Shown here: positions 12,086 through 23,670 of the stretch, one piece after another
How the letters are laid out: every line of letters starts with the position of its first letter
Position numbering within the stretch: position 1 is the first letter of the stretch
DNA from: Alisma plantago-aquatica
Taxonomy: Eukaryota; Streptophyta; Magnoliopsida; Alismatales; Alismataceae
Reading direction: 5' to 3'
Assembly (NCBI GenBank): GCA_963693085.1
Contig: OY856410.1
Location: 565,660,406 to 565,724,405, forward strand
Length of the DNA: 64,000 nucleotides
Made by a program: the position numbers and the translations under genes
The notes under the pieces: generated by a model
What the model saw: the letters and a program-made list of their open reading frames with translations, nothing else
Told to the model about the DNA's origin: nothing
The model's database searches: none

Positions 12086-13572
12086 TTAGATTTGAACCTC
12101 CATGTACTTGTGTTGTATCAGTATTATGACAGATTCTAGCAACCAACAATCTCTTTTTTTTTCACTATTTCCTCCTAAATCACTTATAATACCTTGCAAA
12201 TTTTGACCATAGACATTTGAAAGATCATGGTACCGTGGTTGTATACTCAGATAACAATATCTACCAAATGATGCTTTGAAAGGATTATGATTGTAAGATA
12301 CACAGAATAACGGTTTCCAACAAAGCCCAAAGAAGAATTCATCAAAATATACACCCTCTTCGCTAAAAGGTTGCATGGAAGGTTGTGGATCAACATGGCC
12401 TATGAGATATAAGCTTCGTTTATCAACATCAAAAGCATATGCTTCCAAGCAAAGGTAGACGAATATTATAGAATCCTTCACACAGTGTGCACTGACCCTG
12501 TACAATCGAGATAAGGTTGGGCGTGTTTTTAAAACACCACAACCTTTATAGTCTTCAAAAATATCAAATGTTTCCCATTGATCTTTAATTGGATCATAAG
12601 ACTCAATAGTGGGATTCACTCCAATGCTGCTGCCAAAATTGTTAGGAAGTACTAACAGTTTGCCCCGGACAGTTACCACAATAGGGTCATGCTTATTGAG
12701 ATGAATACAGTCTTTTTTTCTGAATAGGAATGTCGTTCTCAGTGGTTAGATTTCCGATAGAATATGTGTCCAATATATATAATTTTTTAGAGTTACCAGC
12801 TAGAGGATTATCTTTAGGATTAGATTTTGGAACATGAAACTGTCCCCTATAAAGAACAGCTGACTTCCTATTTCTCCACAACTCATGCCTGCAGGATACT
12901 TGTCTGAAATAAAGTTGAACAAAGGTAAACCAAGTGGACGGGCAGCAGTATAATTTTATTTATCTTCAGGATTCACACTAATTCTATATAAGGACGCAAC
13001 AGAAAAAGCACCAGCCTTCTCCCTTGGCTTGTACTTGACATGGTCAAGAAGAACATAAATGGTTGAACATTGCTTCTGGAGTAAAAGATTAGTAGGGATT
13101 ATAAAATTTAGCAGATATGCTATAAAAGAGAAAATCATTAATTTCAGAGGCAGTGGAAAATATAAGCACGTGTACCAAAATTGCAAAAGGTAGTAGGACT
13201 ATTTTTTTAGGTCGCTGACAAAAAAGTCTGCCAAATTTCACTATGTTTAGAGAAGGAGAATACCTTCTTATTGAGACTTGCTATTGTTGTTGGATCGGTT
13301 GCTTCATTTAGAACATCACCATTATGTCCATCATCATGAAAATAGTCCAGTTTATAAATAAATTCATCTGAGTCGAACGAGTCATCAAAAGGGCCTATTT
13401 GGTGAGGCAGTACTAGGTGAGGCGTTACGGGGGGATACATATCGAGATGTTTCAACTTGGAAACCAATTCCATACTCCAGTCCAAGAAATCTTCGTCCAG
13501 GTCTTCAGAGTCTTGTTTTCCTTTCCCTGGAGGTAAAATTTCAGAAGCCCCCAAAGTACTTTGAACATGCAT
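12086..13572 (-). pseudogene. Kelch-repeat protein gene, broken
   Basis: The only host-type gene I can see. A first open exon runs from 13572 to 13264 (103 codons, Met start, acidic) and ends AAG|GTATTC. An intron with acceptor CTCCAG precedes a second exon starting at 13075, in the same phase. That exon reaches TAA at 12956-12958, but the frame beyond it still reads like protein: it holds GMSCGEIGSQLFFIGDS, close to the plant kelch pattern (G-S-K-L-Y-F-x-G-G). The reading then shifts near 12845 to a frame with KKLYILDT. It shifts again in an A7 run near 12710 to a 197-codon frame with ESYDPIKDQWETF, a second kelch-like blade (YDP...W). So one stop and two frameshifts break it. A Tourist-like MITE lies about 0.4 kb upstream. 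The partial beta-propeller suggests an F-box/kelch or galactose-oxidase-like protein; no F-box is visible. A sequencing error in the A7 run could explain one of the breaks, not all. Confidence 0.6.
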
Positions 13573-13982
13573 CCGTCTAAAGATGTGGGTGCGTCCAAGT
13601 CATTTGATCTCTTGGTTAGAGTCTGGATAAGGAAATCTATATATCGAGACGACTCCCATCCTCTCCGGGGGACACCACTATGAAGATTAGGGATTCCTTT
13701 GGGAGGTCCCCCGACACGTAGTATACTAAATCAACGAGGTTCACCAGAAATTTTTTGTATAATAGGATGGCCCGAAGAAATCTAGACAAGATCTTGCCTG
13801 TCTCGGAAGCAAACAAGAGTCTTCCTTCTCTAGGAACAACACTCAATTAGTAGGGACATTCAATTGACATCTCTCGCATTGCTACAAAAAATACTCACTT
13901 GATGTTCCAGCTGCAAGGGAAGGGAGGGCAAAAGATATTTTGCCAAAGGGGGTTGATAGAGCATTGCCCGATCTGCTGCTAA

Positions 13983-14609
13983 AGGTCTGACTGGTTTGGT
14001 GTAAATGTAACTTCCATGGAACTTGTTTTCCCAAAATTGAAATTGAATTTCTGAAAAATTAGATCTTAGTGATTGGTTTGAAACTTGAATTTTCTTAGAA
14101 ATAGAAGGATTAATCCAGAAGAGTGACAAAAATTAGGGCAAAGATTGGGGAGGAGTTTATGTGGTGTGATCAAGTTGTCAATGGCGTCAATGTAAGTTTG
14201 TGGGGATTTGTCCATTATGTACTCTCGCGAGAGGGATATACCGAAAGGATTGACCTGCAACTTTAAATTTCTTTCGGCTCGGAAGGATTAATCTACAGCT
14301 AGAGTTCTTCTTCACACTAGTTGGTAGCGGCTGACCGGTGTTGTCGGGTCGAGGCTGTGGTGTCCTACCGATGCGATTGGAATATTTCTAGCTTCTAGTA
14401 GAACGTCGCCGGTTGCGTGCCAGATGCGGATACGAAGGAAACTTTTTTTCCGGTTAGTTTCCTCAGGAATTTGTTTTTTAGAGTGTATATATATTGTGGG
14501 AAGTCCAAGAAAACCTAGGGAACTCATATTCTGAATTTTCACTCGAACCAGTCAAGGGAACTCTACTTCCGGTATTTTCCGAACAAATTGTACTGAACCA
14601 GTCATACCC
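13983..14609. mobile_element. Tourist/PIF-Harbinger-like MITE, 627 bp
   Basis: Left end GGTCTGACTGGTTTGGTG and right end (reverse complement) GGGTATGACTGGTTCAGT form an imperfect terminal inverted repeat. Both are flanked by TAA (13980-13982 and 14610-14612), the target preference of Harbinger elements. Related end sequences occur inside the hAT copy at 18401-20163 (for example from 19568 and up to 19564). No transposase frame is present; small open frames inside have no resemblance to known proteins. Confidence 0.55.
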
Positions 14610-14691
14610 TAAGGTAACCAAATACTGCATATATCGAGAAAAACTAAATTCCACAGTGGGGATATATAGCTTTACGAAAAGTGGTCATAAA

Positions 14692-14771
14692 CATCATAAA
14701 TAAAAAGATCAAGTAGGGTGGACAAAAGAATAATCATAAATAAAAAGATCGAGTAGGGTGGACAAAAGAAA
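14692..14771. repeat. 41-bp tandem duplication
   Basis: Two copies of a unit containing CATAAATAAAAAGATC and TAGGGTGGACAAAAGAA lie in tandem. A fragment of it recurs near 16960, after a Helitron end. Confidence 0.8.
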
Positions 14772-14832
14772 GAAATTAACAAGTGTGGATATTTATATCT
14801 TTACGAGAACTGGTCATAAATAAGTGACGATA

Positions 14833-16255
14833 CTAGGCACAAAACCTTGTTCTGCACGGGTGCCTTACTAGGCTGCAATGAGTATTTCTAGATTAAATTT
14901 TGAGAAAAGAAGATGCAACAATACATATTTTAATAGGCCTTTTCATATGCACAGGGGCTAATATGTAATTTTAAAAAATAATGGATATCCAACCGCTTCT
15001 GTGGGTTTTGTTATATAGTATAGATGAATTTCCTAATATAATATATAATTTAAGAAACTAAAGACAAATATGTATTTGGTGTACATGCATAGGGACCAAT
15101 ATTTTTCAAAAAATAATGAAGAAAATTGAATCCAACCCCTCTGCGGTCTTTCTTATATAGTATAGATGAGCCTCCTAATGTAATATATAATTTTAAAAAA
15201 AAAAGTAAAGACAAAAGTGTGGTGTACACATAGTGACCAAAATGTCATTGCAAAAAATAATGGAGAAAACCACATCCAACCCACTCTAAGATTTTCTTAT
15301 ATAGTATAGATGAGCCTCCTACTACAATATATAATTTAAAAAATCAAAGACAAAAGTGTCATGTACACACATAGGGACCAATATGTAGTTTTAAAAACTA
15401 ATGGAGAAAATTACATCCAACCCCCTCTATTGACCATTTTGTATAGTATAGATGGGTCTCCTAATATAATATATAATTAAAAAAATTAAAGACAAAAGTG
15501 TGGTGTACACATACAGGGACTAGTATATAATTTCAAAATATAATGGGGAAAATTGCATTGAACCCACTCTATGGGCTTTCTTATATTGTATAGATGAATC
15601 TCCTAATATTAATCCAAAAAATTAAAGACAAAATTATGGTGTGCACACACAAGGACCACTATGTCATTTCAAAAAATAATAGATAAAATTTCATCAACCC
15701 ACTTCGCAGGCATTTGTATGTAGTATAGATGAGCCTCCTAATGTAATATATAATTTAAAAAATTAAAGACAAAAGTGTAATGTACACACAAGAACCGATA
15801 TATAATTTCAAAAATATTGGAGGAAATTTCGTCCAAGCTACTCCGGGTTTTCTTATATAATATGGATGAGCCTCGTCTTGCAATATATAATTTAAAAAAT
15901 TAAAGACAAAATTGTGGTGTACACATAGGGGCCAGTATGTAATTTTTAAAAATAATAGAGAAAAATTACAACCAACTCCTCCATGGACTTTCTTATATAG
16001 TATAGATGAATCTTTTAATACAATGTATAGTTTAAAAAATTAAAAACAAAAGTGTGGAGTACACACATAAAGACCAGTATATAATTTTCAAAAATAATAG
16101 AAGAAATTGCATCCACATATAAGTATATACGGGTCTCCTAATATAATATAGACAAAAATTAAACATAAAGGACTAATATGTATTTTCAAAAAGTAATTGA
16201 GAAAATTACATCCAACCCCTTTTGTATGGCTTTCTTAGATACATAGGGAGTTTGA
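14833..16255 (-). mobile_element. Helitron with tandem 5' ends (minus strand)
   Basis: Read on the minus strand, the 3' end is GTGCCTAG followed by T (CTAG at 14833-14836), preceded by a decayed hairpin (CCCGTGC...). Rightwards follow about ten copies of a ~145-bp unit, each carrying the complement of TCTATACTATATAAGAAAGC preceded by A. This is the expected Helitron 5' terminus (TC, inserted after A). Units contain a conserved stretch that reads GGGGTTGGATGCAATTTT in the element sense. No RepHel protein is present, so this is a non-autonomous, multimerised element. Confidence 0.65.
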
Positions 16256-18039
16256 TACAATATTCTCCATTATTTTTTGAAAATTCCATGTATCTCCTTG
16301 TGTAGTTATACCACATCTTTGTCATTAATTTTTTAAATTATATATTACATTAGGAGACTCATCTACAAGAAAGCTCATGGAGGGAGTTGGATGCAATTTT
16401 CATTATAGATTCCACCCTTCAAACAATGATTAGTCAGCTATAATATTATATGAGGGGATTGTTACGGAGACCTATCTCGTGATAATGCACATAAGTCAAG
16501 AAAATTCCAAACTAATAAGAGAAGGAAAAGAAAATTGTACGTACGGGTCTCTTGTGTCGAAAAATTCAAATTAAACTTTGCTTAGCTAGATTTAGATGCT
16601 TTTACAAGATAAATCAGAGCTTCCACACCGAATGTCACTTGACATGTGAAATTTGTGATTAGCTTATCCAAATGTCGTTCAAAAATCATTTGAAATATGT
16701 GGTTGGCCTACTCAAATGTCGTTGGAGCATCATGACCTTATCCGACAAGGATAATATTTAAGTTGATACATTTACGAAATCGTAAAATTTGAGCCATCTA
16801 TTAATGTTCATAAAACCATGATGTAATTATCAGTTACATCTCAATTTATTTATGTGTACGCAATGGATGATTCAACTGTGGTTTCACAAACATTTTTTTC
16901 TTACAAAACCACTTTAATTACTCCTAGTCTCACGCAACGCGCGGGTTAATGCCTAGTTAAATAAAAAGATCAATTAGGGGTTGGATGCAACTTTTTCTAT
17001 TTTATAAATCACAAACGCATCCTTTTATCTAAGAAACTTGTCCACATAAGGGGTTGGATGCAACTTTTTCTATTTTTTTAAATTATGTAATCGTCACTTT
17101 GTGTGTACACCATACTTTTATATTATATTTTTTAAAATTAAATATTATATTAGGAGACTCATCTATCTATACTATATAAGAAAGCTCACAGAGGGGCCTG
17201 GAAGTAGTTTTCTCTATTTTTTATTAAAATTATATATTGGTCCCTATGTGTGTATATCAAACTTTTGTCTTTAAATTTTTAAATTATATATTGTATTAGG
17301 AGACTCATCTATCTATATTGTATAAGAAAATTGATGGACGGGGTTGGATGGAACTCCGTCCATTATTTGTTAAAATTACATACTGGTTTTTATGTGTATA
17401 CGCCAAACTTTTGTCTATAATTTTTTAAATTATATATTGTATTAAGAGACTCATATATATTATATAGAAAAGCCCACTAAGGGGTTGCTTATAAATTTTC
17501 TTTATTATTTTTTGAAATTGCAAACAGGTTCATATGTGTACACTGCACTTTAGTCTTTAATTTTTTAAATTATATTATATTATGAGACTTATATATAGTC
17601 TATACTATATAAGAAAGCGTGAGGAGGGGTTGGATGCAATTCCTTTATTATTTTATGAAATTACAAACGGGTCCTGGTGTGTGCACACTACATTTAAAAA
17701 AAATTAAATTATATATTATTTAAGAAGACGTGTATATACTATATAAGAAAGCCTACATAGAGATTTGGATGCAATTTTCTCCATTAATTTTTTAAATTAT
17801 AAACATGTCCTTGTGTGTACACTACACCTTTGTCTTTAAATTTTAAAATTATATATTGTTTAAGGAGACTCATCTATACTATATAAGAAAGTATGTAACG
17901 GGGTCCGATGCTATTTTTTCATCATTTTTTGAAATTACAAACTGGTCCATATGTGTGTACACTATACTTTTGTCTTTAATTTTTAAAATTATATATTGTT
18001 TAAAGAAACTCATCTTTACTCTTATGGTGAAAAACACAT

Positions 18040-18400
18040 GGGATAAAAGATGCTAAAGACTACAATCAAGCTCTTATGATGAAAAACGCACATGAGTTCC
18101 TTCAAAATAGGAACGTCCCTTCGGTGAGGATCATGAGAGCAAAATTCACAAAACATGGGCAGTTAAAAAAATAGGGCTCTATGTTTTGGATTTTTATCAA
18201 AAAAGTTTCACCTCTCCCCAAGGAGGTCAGTGTGAAGACAATCTTGAATGGTGCGTCCACAAATGTTTGGTCTGGTATTTGTGTGGTCCAAATACTATTG
18301 AAAGTGAGATCCTGAACAATGGCATTCCAACTTATCTTATTGACTTGAAGGTTCGAGACATGGTCTCACTTGAGGGCAACTGGAACTGGCAATTCATTGT
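18040..18400 (+). pseudogene. LINE ORF2 fragment, post-RT region
   Basis: Across shifted frames the translation reads KDYNQALMMK, then IMRAKFTKHGQ, then VRDMVSLEGNWNWQF. This is the plant L1 block after the RT domain (L-x-x-F-N-x-A-L-L-x-K ... V-x-D-x-x-x-x-G-x-W). Stops and shifts break it. It is cut at 18400 by the hAT insertion; the next codons resume after 20171 (FNHILEKFW). Confidence 0.65.
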
Positions 18401-20163
18401 TAGGGTCGGCCCATTAGGGGGGGGCAACATGGGCGACGGCCAGGGGCACAACAAAGAAGGGGGCCCATAATTTTTTTCTTCTTCTAATACACACATTTGT
18501 AAATGGAACGGGATTGAATCAATGTTACTTGTTAGGAAAAGACCGGAAGGTCCGGAAGTCAAGTTCCCTGTTTAGTTTTGTGTGATTGGTTATCAGAAAG
18601 TTAGGAATTAGACTTCCCTAATTTTCTATAGACTTCTGGACATATATATAAACTAGAGTTCCAGACTTCTGCTGAAAAGTGAGTGGAAAACAAGTTCGGC
18701 GCATCTGTCCCGATGGCATCTCTCTCCTCGCCTGCGCCCCTTTCACCCACGCTTCTCTATGATGGGTAGCATTCAGCCACTCCTATCTTGCCTTCACTTT
18801 TCTGGCATGTACCTCTTCAGCCACACCTCTCTGATTTGCACCTCATTTTTCTTGCCGTTTTTCCTTGATCAATCGGCAACTGATCTATTTGTTGTGGGGG
18901 ATAAATAAATCAAAGGCTGATGATCGATTGGGTTGGAGCACTGCTACTCTTGACTTTTCTCATGATTTAGTCTAGTCAATCGGCAACAGATGCCACTGCG
19001 ATGAAAAATCATTCAAACACCCATGTGATTTACTGCGTTGCTAGAGCACCCACTGTTTTTGTTTGATTGTGTATTCTTATCTTGCTTTCTCTTTTTATTT
19101 TATTCATCTAGCATAGATGAAACTGATTACATAGCCGCACAACTGAGTTTTCACACAGGTAGTGAATTAGAAAAACTCAAGAATAAGTATGATGACTCTG
19201 TATTTGAATATTGTAATTTAAAACATAGTTCATAAGCATGCCCTTTGTGTCCAAGTCATCTTCTAGTTTTGTGAGTATACATACAATAAAAAGACATTAG
19301 AACTTTTTATCATCATGGTTCGTTACTATTGTGAATTAATTGATTAACATATAGTATAAATGAGAGCTATGGAGAATAGCGTTAGGGCAAATAGTCTTTG
19401 AGGAAAGCTTCCTCGGTTACAATATACCAATCATATGGAAGTCATTTGCCTAAGAAAAGTTATCTTTCAAACCAATGATCTGATTTTGATTTCCTAAGAC
19501 TGAACTCAAGTTCTTGGAACATGAGTTCCCTAAAAATTATAGTTACAACGAACCAATCAAAGCCTAAGGGTCTGACTGGTTTGGTGTAATTTGTCCTGAA
19601 AATATTAGAAGCCGAATTCCCTTTCTAATTTTACTTGACTGGTTTCCTACAACTCTGGAGCTCGAGTTCCCTAATTTTCCCTAGACTCTCAGACATATAT
19701 ATATATAAAATAAAATAGGTTCCATTAGAAACCAACAGGTTCGTCCGCTCCTGTGTTCCTCTTTTCCAGCGGCGACTTCACATGAATTTTTTCAATCTAA
19801 AGTTACTGAAAAACTATCTTAGATCATCAATGTCTCAAGAAAGATTGAACGGTTTGGCAATGTTATGCATTGAGAAGGATATGTTGGAAAATATTGATGT
19901 TGACACTGTTATTCAAGATTTTGCATCTAGAAAGGCTCGAAGAAGTCATTTTATATGATGACTGAAGCTCGATAAGGAGATATCTATATTTAATTTTTAT
20001 GTTCTTTTTAGTTTGATTTGTAAGAACATGTTCAATTTTTTATATGACAGTTTTGACAATTATGACTAAACTGGTGTTTATTTAAATTTGTTAAATAAGA
20101 GTATACAGAGGGCCCATTTTTTATCTTCGCCCTGGGGCCTCTAAAATGTATGCAACGGCCCTG
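18401..20163 (+). mobile_element. hAT element (TTF-type family), internally degraded
   Basis: Left end TAGGGTCGGCCC and right end (reverse complement) CAGGGCCGTTGC match the Y-AGGG-CCG ends of plant hAT elements whose subterminal zones are rich in GGGCCC/GGCCCAGGGGC. The flanks are TTCATTGT (18393-18400) and TTCATTTT (20164-20171), an 8-bp TSD with one mismatch. Only the C-terminal transposase segment remains coding (19800-19958). The middle contains Tourist-like MITE pieces and a GCC/CTC-rich leader-like segment. It sits inside the L1-like LINE, so it is younger than that insertion. Confidence 0.8.
19800..19958 (+). pseudogene. hAT transposase C-terminal dimerisation domain fragment
   Basis: An open 52-codon segment ending at TGA contains LRSSMSQERLNGLAMLCIEK and then DTVIQDFASRKARRSHF. 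This is the conserved hAT C-terminal dimerisation domain (S-x-x-R-L-x-x-L-A-x-L-x-I-E) of the family with TTF-type zinc fingers. The upstream DDE core and zinc finger are not visible, so the copy cannot make transposase. It identifies the family of the surrounding element and which strand was coding. Confidence 0.85.
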
Positions 20164-20171
20164 TTCATTTT

Positions 20172-21535
20172 CAACCATATTCTGGAAAAGTTCTGGATCT
20201 ACATTGCTATGATTCCTCCACCCAATCCAATCCTTGAGGAGGATAACTAGTTTTAGCCCTTTGAAACTACTGGCACTTTAACTTCAAGATCCGCATATAG
20301 ATGGATTAGATTTGGGAAGGAGACCCTAGTCTAAGGATGTTGAAAGCAGATTTGGAAGTCACATATTTCTGAACTTATCAAGTTGTTTCTATGGAACATG
20401 CAACACAAAGCCTTACTAATGAATGTGGAGAAGTTTAGACGTCATATGGAAACCAATCAAGAATACCCACTTTGTGGTCATGACCTGATGCACTGTCTCA
20501 AAGACTGCAAGCTATGTTGTCCCATTTGGAGGGATCTCGGGCAAGCTATGTTGTCCCATTTGGAGGGATCTCAGGCTATGGCCCCGTTGGTGCACACTGT
20601 TGGAGGAAGAATAGGCTCTAACCATCATAAAACTCACCACATATTCACCATTTATCTTCATTCTTTGTGCCACTGCTTGTTGGCATATTTGGTGGGTGAG
20701 AAATGAATTTTTACATAATGTTGTGCTCCCTAAACCCCAAACATGTTACAGTTCATCAAAGAACGAGCAAACTCCATCACAAAGCAGACTAAAGTTGCTC
20801 ATGTGTGCCACATACCCAAATCTAGACCTACACTTGTATGTGATGCGTGTTGGGGGTGTGGTACTTAGGATGGTGTTGCTCAAGTGATTCATGCCATTCA
20901 ATAGAACTATAAGAAGATGAAGACTTCCTTCATAATGGATGGAGCACAAACCGCACAACAAGGATTAACAATGGTAAAGTTGCATGAGATCTACTTTTGA
21001 GATGATTCAAGCATCATGTGTGTGACTTGTTCTGAGCTCAATCATCTTGTTTTCTGATGCAGTGTATAAGAAAAAGGAAACCACTACAAGACTGGGAATT
21101 CATGCCATTGATTCCTCAGGTAGTTGCCTACTAGGAGAAGGTTACATCACGTCTGTGATTGTGCCCTACATGTTGAGGTTCAATCTATTCCTCAAGTTTC
21201 TTCTCTCGCCACCAAGCTACAAGCCACTAATGTGCTTATTGTTTCAGACTGTGCGTTGGCTGTGGAGTTATTCAATAGACAAGCCATCTTACTAAAGTTC
21301 ATGCCTTACGTGGAGAGAATCAAGCACCTCACTTTTCCACTAGCATCTTGTAGATTTGGCCTGATTCATAGGACACTCAACAAGGTATCGGATAACATTT
21401 CCAAATCCACTCTGCAAACACTAGCAAATGGGCATATCACATGTCCAAGTAGTTCTTCTGCTTTCAATACCTTAGTACTATTATTCATTTCTGTTAAGCC
21501 TAGTTGGCTAGACTTGCCAGTTGACTATGATTAGA
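20172..21535 (+). pseudogene. LINE ORF2 fragment: zinc-binding and RNase H domains
   Basis: The frame at 20383-20706 has FLWNMQHKALLMNVEKFRRH, CPLCG-like YPLCGHDLMHCLKDC and CPIWRDLG. This is the zf-RVT domain (C-x2-C...H-C-x2-C) that follows the RT in plant L1 ORF2. After frame breaks, 21047-21180 and 21124-21534 carry an RNase H-like domain: DAVYKKKETTTRLG, IVSDCALAVELFN and IHRTLNKVSDNISK, matching the RVT_3 pattern (S-D-C...V; R-x-x-N-x-x-x-D). Several stops and shifts; no function. A short duplication (TATGTTGTCCCATTTGGAGG, near 20513 and 20549) adds 36 bp inside the zf domain. Confidence 0.8.
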
Positions 21536-21805
21536 ACATATGTTGGCCTGCCAGAGAGAGTGGGATGAATATATAATCTCTTCTATTCTAAATAAAAGAA
21601 ACTCATCTATAGTATATAAAAAAAATATGCGGAGGGGTTGGATGCAATTTTTTCCTTTATATCTTGAAATTACAAATGGGTCCCTCTATGTATCATAAGA
21701 CCTTGTAATACATATTGTACAAATTTTTGCATCTTCTTTTTAGAAAGTTTAACCTATAAATTACTCATTGTAGTCTACCCGTTCATAGCACGGGTTTATG
21801 CCTAG

Positions 21806-22912
21806 TATATGATAATGCACACAATCAAAATAGTACACATTAACTAACCTAACAAAGATAGTCATTTAACTTTTTGAAATATCACTTATGATTGAATAAT
21901 ATCGTATACATATTGGCCTATGAATTTAATATTACATATAACAAAAATACACATAGATATATATAATAATAAGACTATACATAAATTTATAAAAAGACTA
22001 ATTAGCTGAATAATTTAATATATAAAATATATATGATAATATTTTTATATAAATAATGTTCACAATAAAAGGAGTACATATATATTCGTATATGATAGTA
22101 TTTTTATATAAATAATGCTCACAATAAAAGGAGTACATATATATTCACAAAAATATAAAAGCAATAATGTACATAACTTTACAAAATGTATGGCATATTA
22201 TATCATAGTATTCATAAATAAATAATACTCAAAACAAATAAATAGTACACATAAAACCACAAACAAAAAAATATAATACTATATATAGATTTATAAAAGT
22301 ACTCATAATAAATAACACAATGCAAGGAATATGACTAATGATATCCATAAAGATATAATAGTCATATAAGTATAATATGGACATATTTTGCACAAAAAAT
22401 ATGCATGATATACATGACTTACAAAAAGTAGACATTAATAAAGAGTATGATGCATAAAATATGTGTGACGCTACTCATAAGTAAATAAAAAAATTTGTAT
22501 AAAAATATAAGTTACATAAATTTAACATCAATAAAAATAATTTACACAACTTCAAAAATACACACAAATAAATAATAAATGCACAAAATGAGTATGATAG
22601 CACATATAAACATATAATATGGTAGCAAAAGATAATATACAAAAATTTAAATAAAAAGAATAATGAAAGTAATAATAAATATGACTTCATCAAAATTACT
22701 CATAAGTAAATAGTCGAGGGAAAATGAGGGCCAACAAAGATATGTATCTATAAAAAATGAACGCAGTTGAATTGAAAATTGCTTCATGGTTTAATTGAAC
22801 GATAACATTTCTTGGAAGGGTGACTTAGCGAAGCAACTCCTTAACTCAGTGCTTGACTTACCTCAGGCAAACATCAAATTTATTGGTGGAAGTGTGTGAC
22901 ACCTACAATTTC
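21806..22912. other. AT-rich low-complexity DNA
   Basis: Mostly TATA/AAAT-rich sequence without genes. A 59-bp tandem duplication lies at about 22033-22148 (units contain ATTTTTATATAAATAATG and CACAATAAAAGGAGTACATA). The last 200 bp are less biased and form the left flank of the CACTA insertion. Hydrophobic frames on the minus strand here are compositional. Confidence 0.6.
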
Positions 22913-22929
22913 CACTGCTACAGAACATG

Positions 22930-23400
22930 TCTTTAGCGTCGGTTGTTTAACCCCTTTTAGTGACGGTTCTCAAGCGACGCCTATGTGGGCGCCGCTAAAG
23001 TTCAAACTCTTCGGCATCGGTTTTACAACCGACGCCAAAAGACTTCGCGCCACTGAAAATGCGCCCGCAGGGCAACTATAGGTGTCGGTTAGGTTTCGTA
23101 AGAAGACGCCAAAAGGGTTCGTGCCACAAAAAGGGCGGCGTCTACTACACTTTCCGCGTCGGTTTACCAATCAAAACCGACGCCATATTTCCAGACACCA
23201 CAGCCGTGCTTCCCTGCACGGTCGTGTTTAGTACGACCGACATCGGTTTTGTACGAATAACTGACGCCATTTTCCACCACGGTCGTGCTTTCCTGCACGG
23301 TCAGGTTGTTTGTCACATTGGGCGGTGGTTTTTATACAATAACCGACGTTGTAAGCCTTTGATGACAGTTTTCTATAAATAATTGACGCCTTCATTTTAA
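22930..23400. repeat. Left subterminal CACTA repeat array
   Basis: At least eight copies of a CGTCGGTT / AACCGACG word in both orientations, for example near 22937, 23027, 23086, 23158, 23176, 23239 and 23341. In the family these bind the TNPA-like protein. Confidence 0.8.
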
Positions 23401-23670
23401 TTTTTTTTATCAGTTTGCAGGCCTACTGTGGCTGGTCAGCAGGAAGAGAACCTACAGTTCAGTTTTCTAAACTGCAGATTTACAACATCCATTGATATCA
23501 GCCAACAAATAGGCCACAAACCTACAAAATCAAAAAAATATACTTTTCACACAAGTAGATACATTGATACATTCAGACATCAATTCAATTCTCACATTCA
23601 CACATGTAGAAACATTCAAATACATCTATAAACATTCAGATGCATATAACAAAATACATCTATATTCATT

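Larger units (their letters stand above)
18016..21594 (+). mobile_element. 5'-truncated L1-like LINE
   Basis: The insertion is bounded by a perfect 14-bp target duplication AAAGAAACTCATCT (18002-18015 and 21595-21608), and the Helitron unit reads across once it is removed. The 3' end is AT-rich with only a short A-rich tail. The content is the end of a plant L1 ORF2: the region after the RT domain, a zinc-binding RT-associated domain and a C-terminal RNase H. The front of ORF2 is missing, so this is a typical 5' truncation. Net length without the hAT insertion is about 1.8 kb. Confidence 0.85.
16256..21805 (+). mobile_element. Helitron-end array, plus strand, interrupted by LINE
   Basis: The same ~145-bp unit continues in the opposite orientation from about 16260, giving a head-to-head arrangement with the minus array. 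Plus-strand TC...starts lie near 16365, 17165, 17305, 17450, 17595, 17730, 17870 and, after the LINE, 21605. Two 3' ends are visible. One is CTAG at 16953-16956 after a GC-rich decayed hairpin. The other is CTAG at 21802-21805, 6 nt after a clean hairpin (ACCCGT 21777-21782 / ACGGGT 21790-21795). Both are followed by T, as Helitrons require. Non-coding; proteins inside belong to the inserted LINE and hAT. Confidence 0.65.

Noticed and set aside
22229..22693. Hydrophobic minus-strand frames resembling membrane proteins
   Set aside because: Low-complexity AT-rich DNA translates into Phe/Tyr/Ile-rich strings; no start context or conservation.
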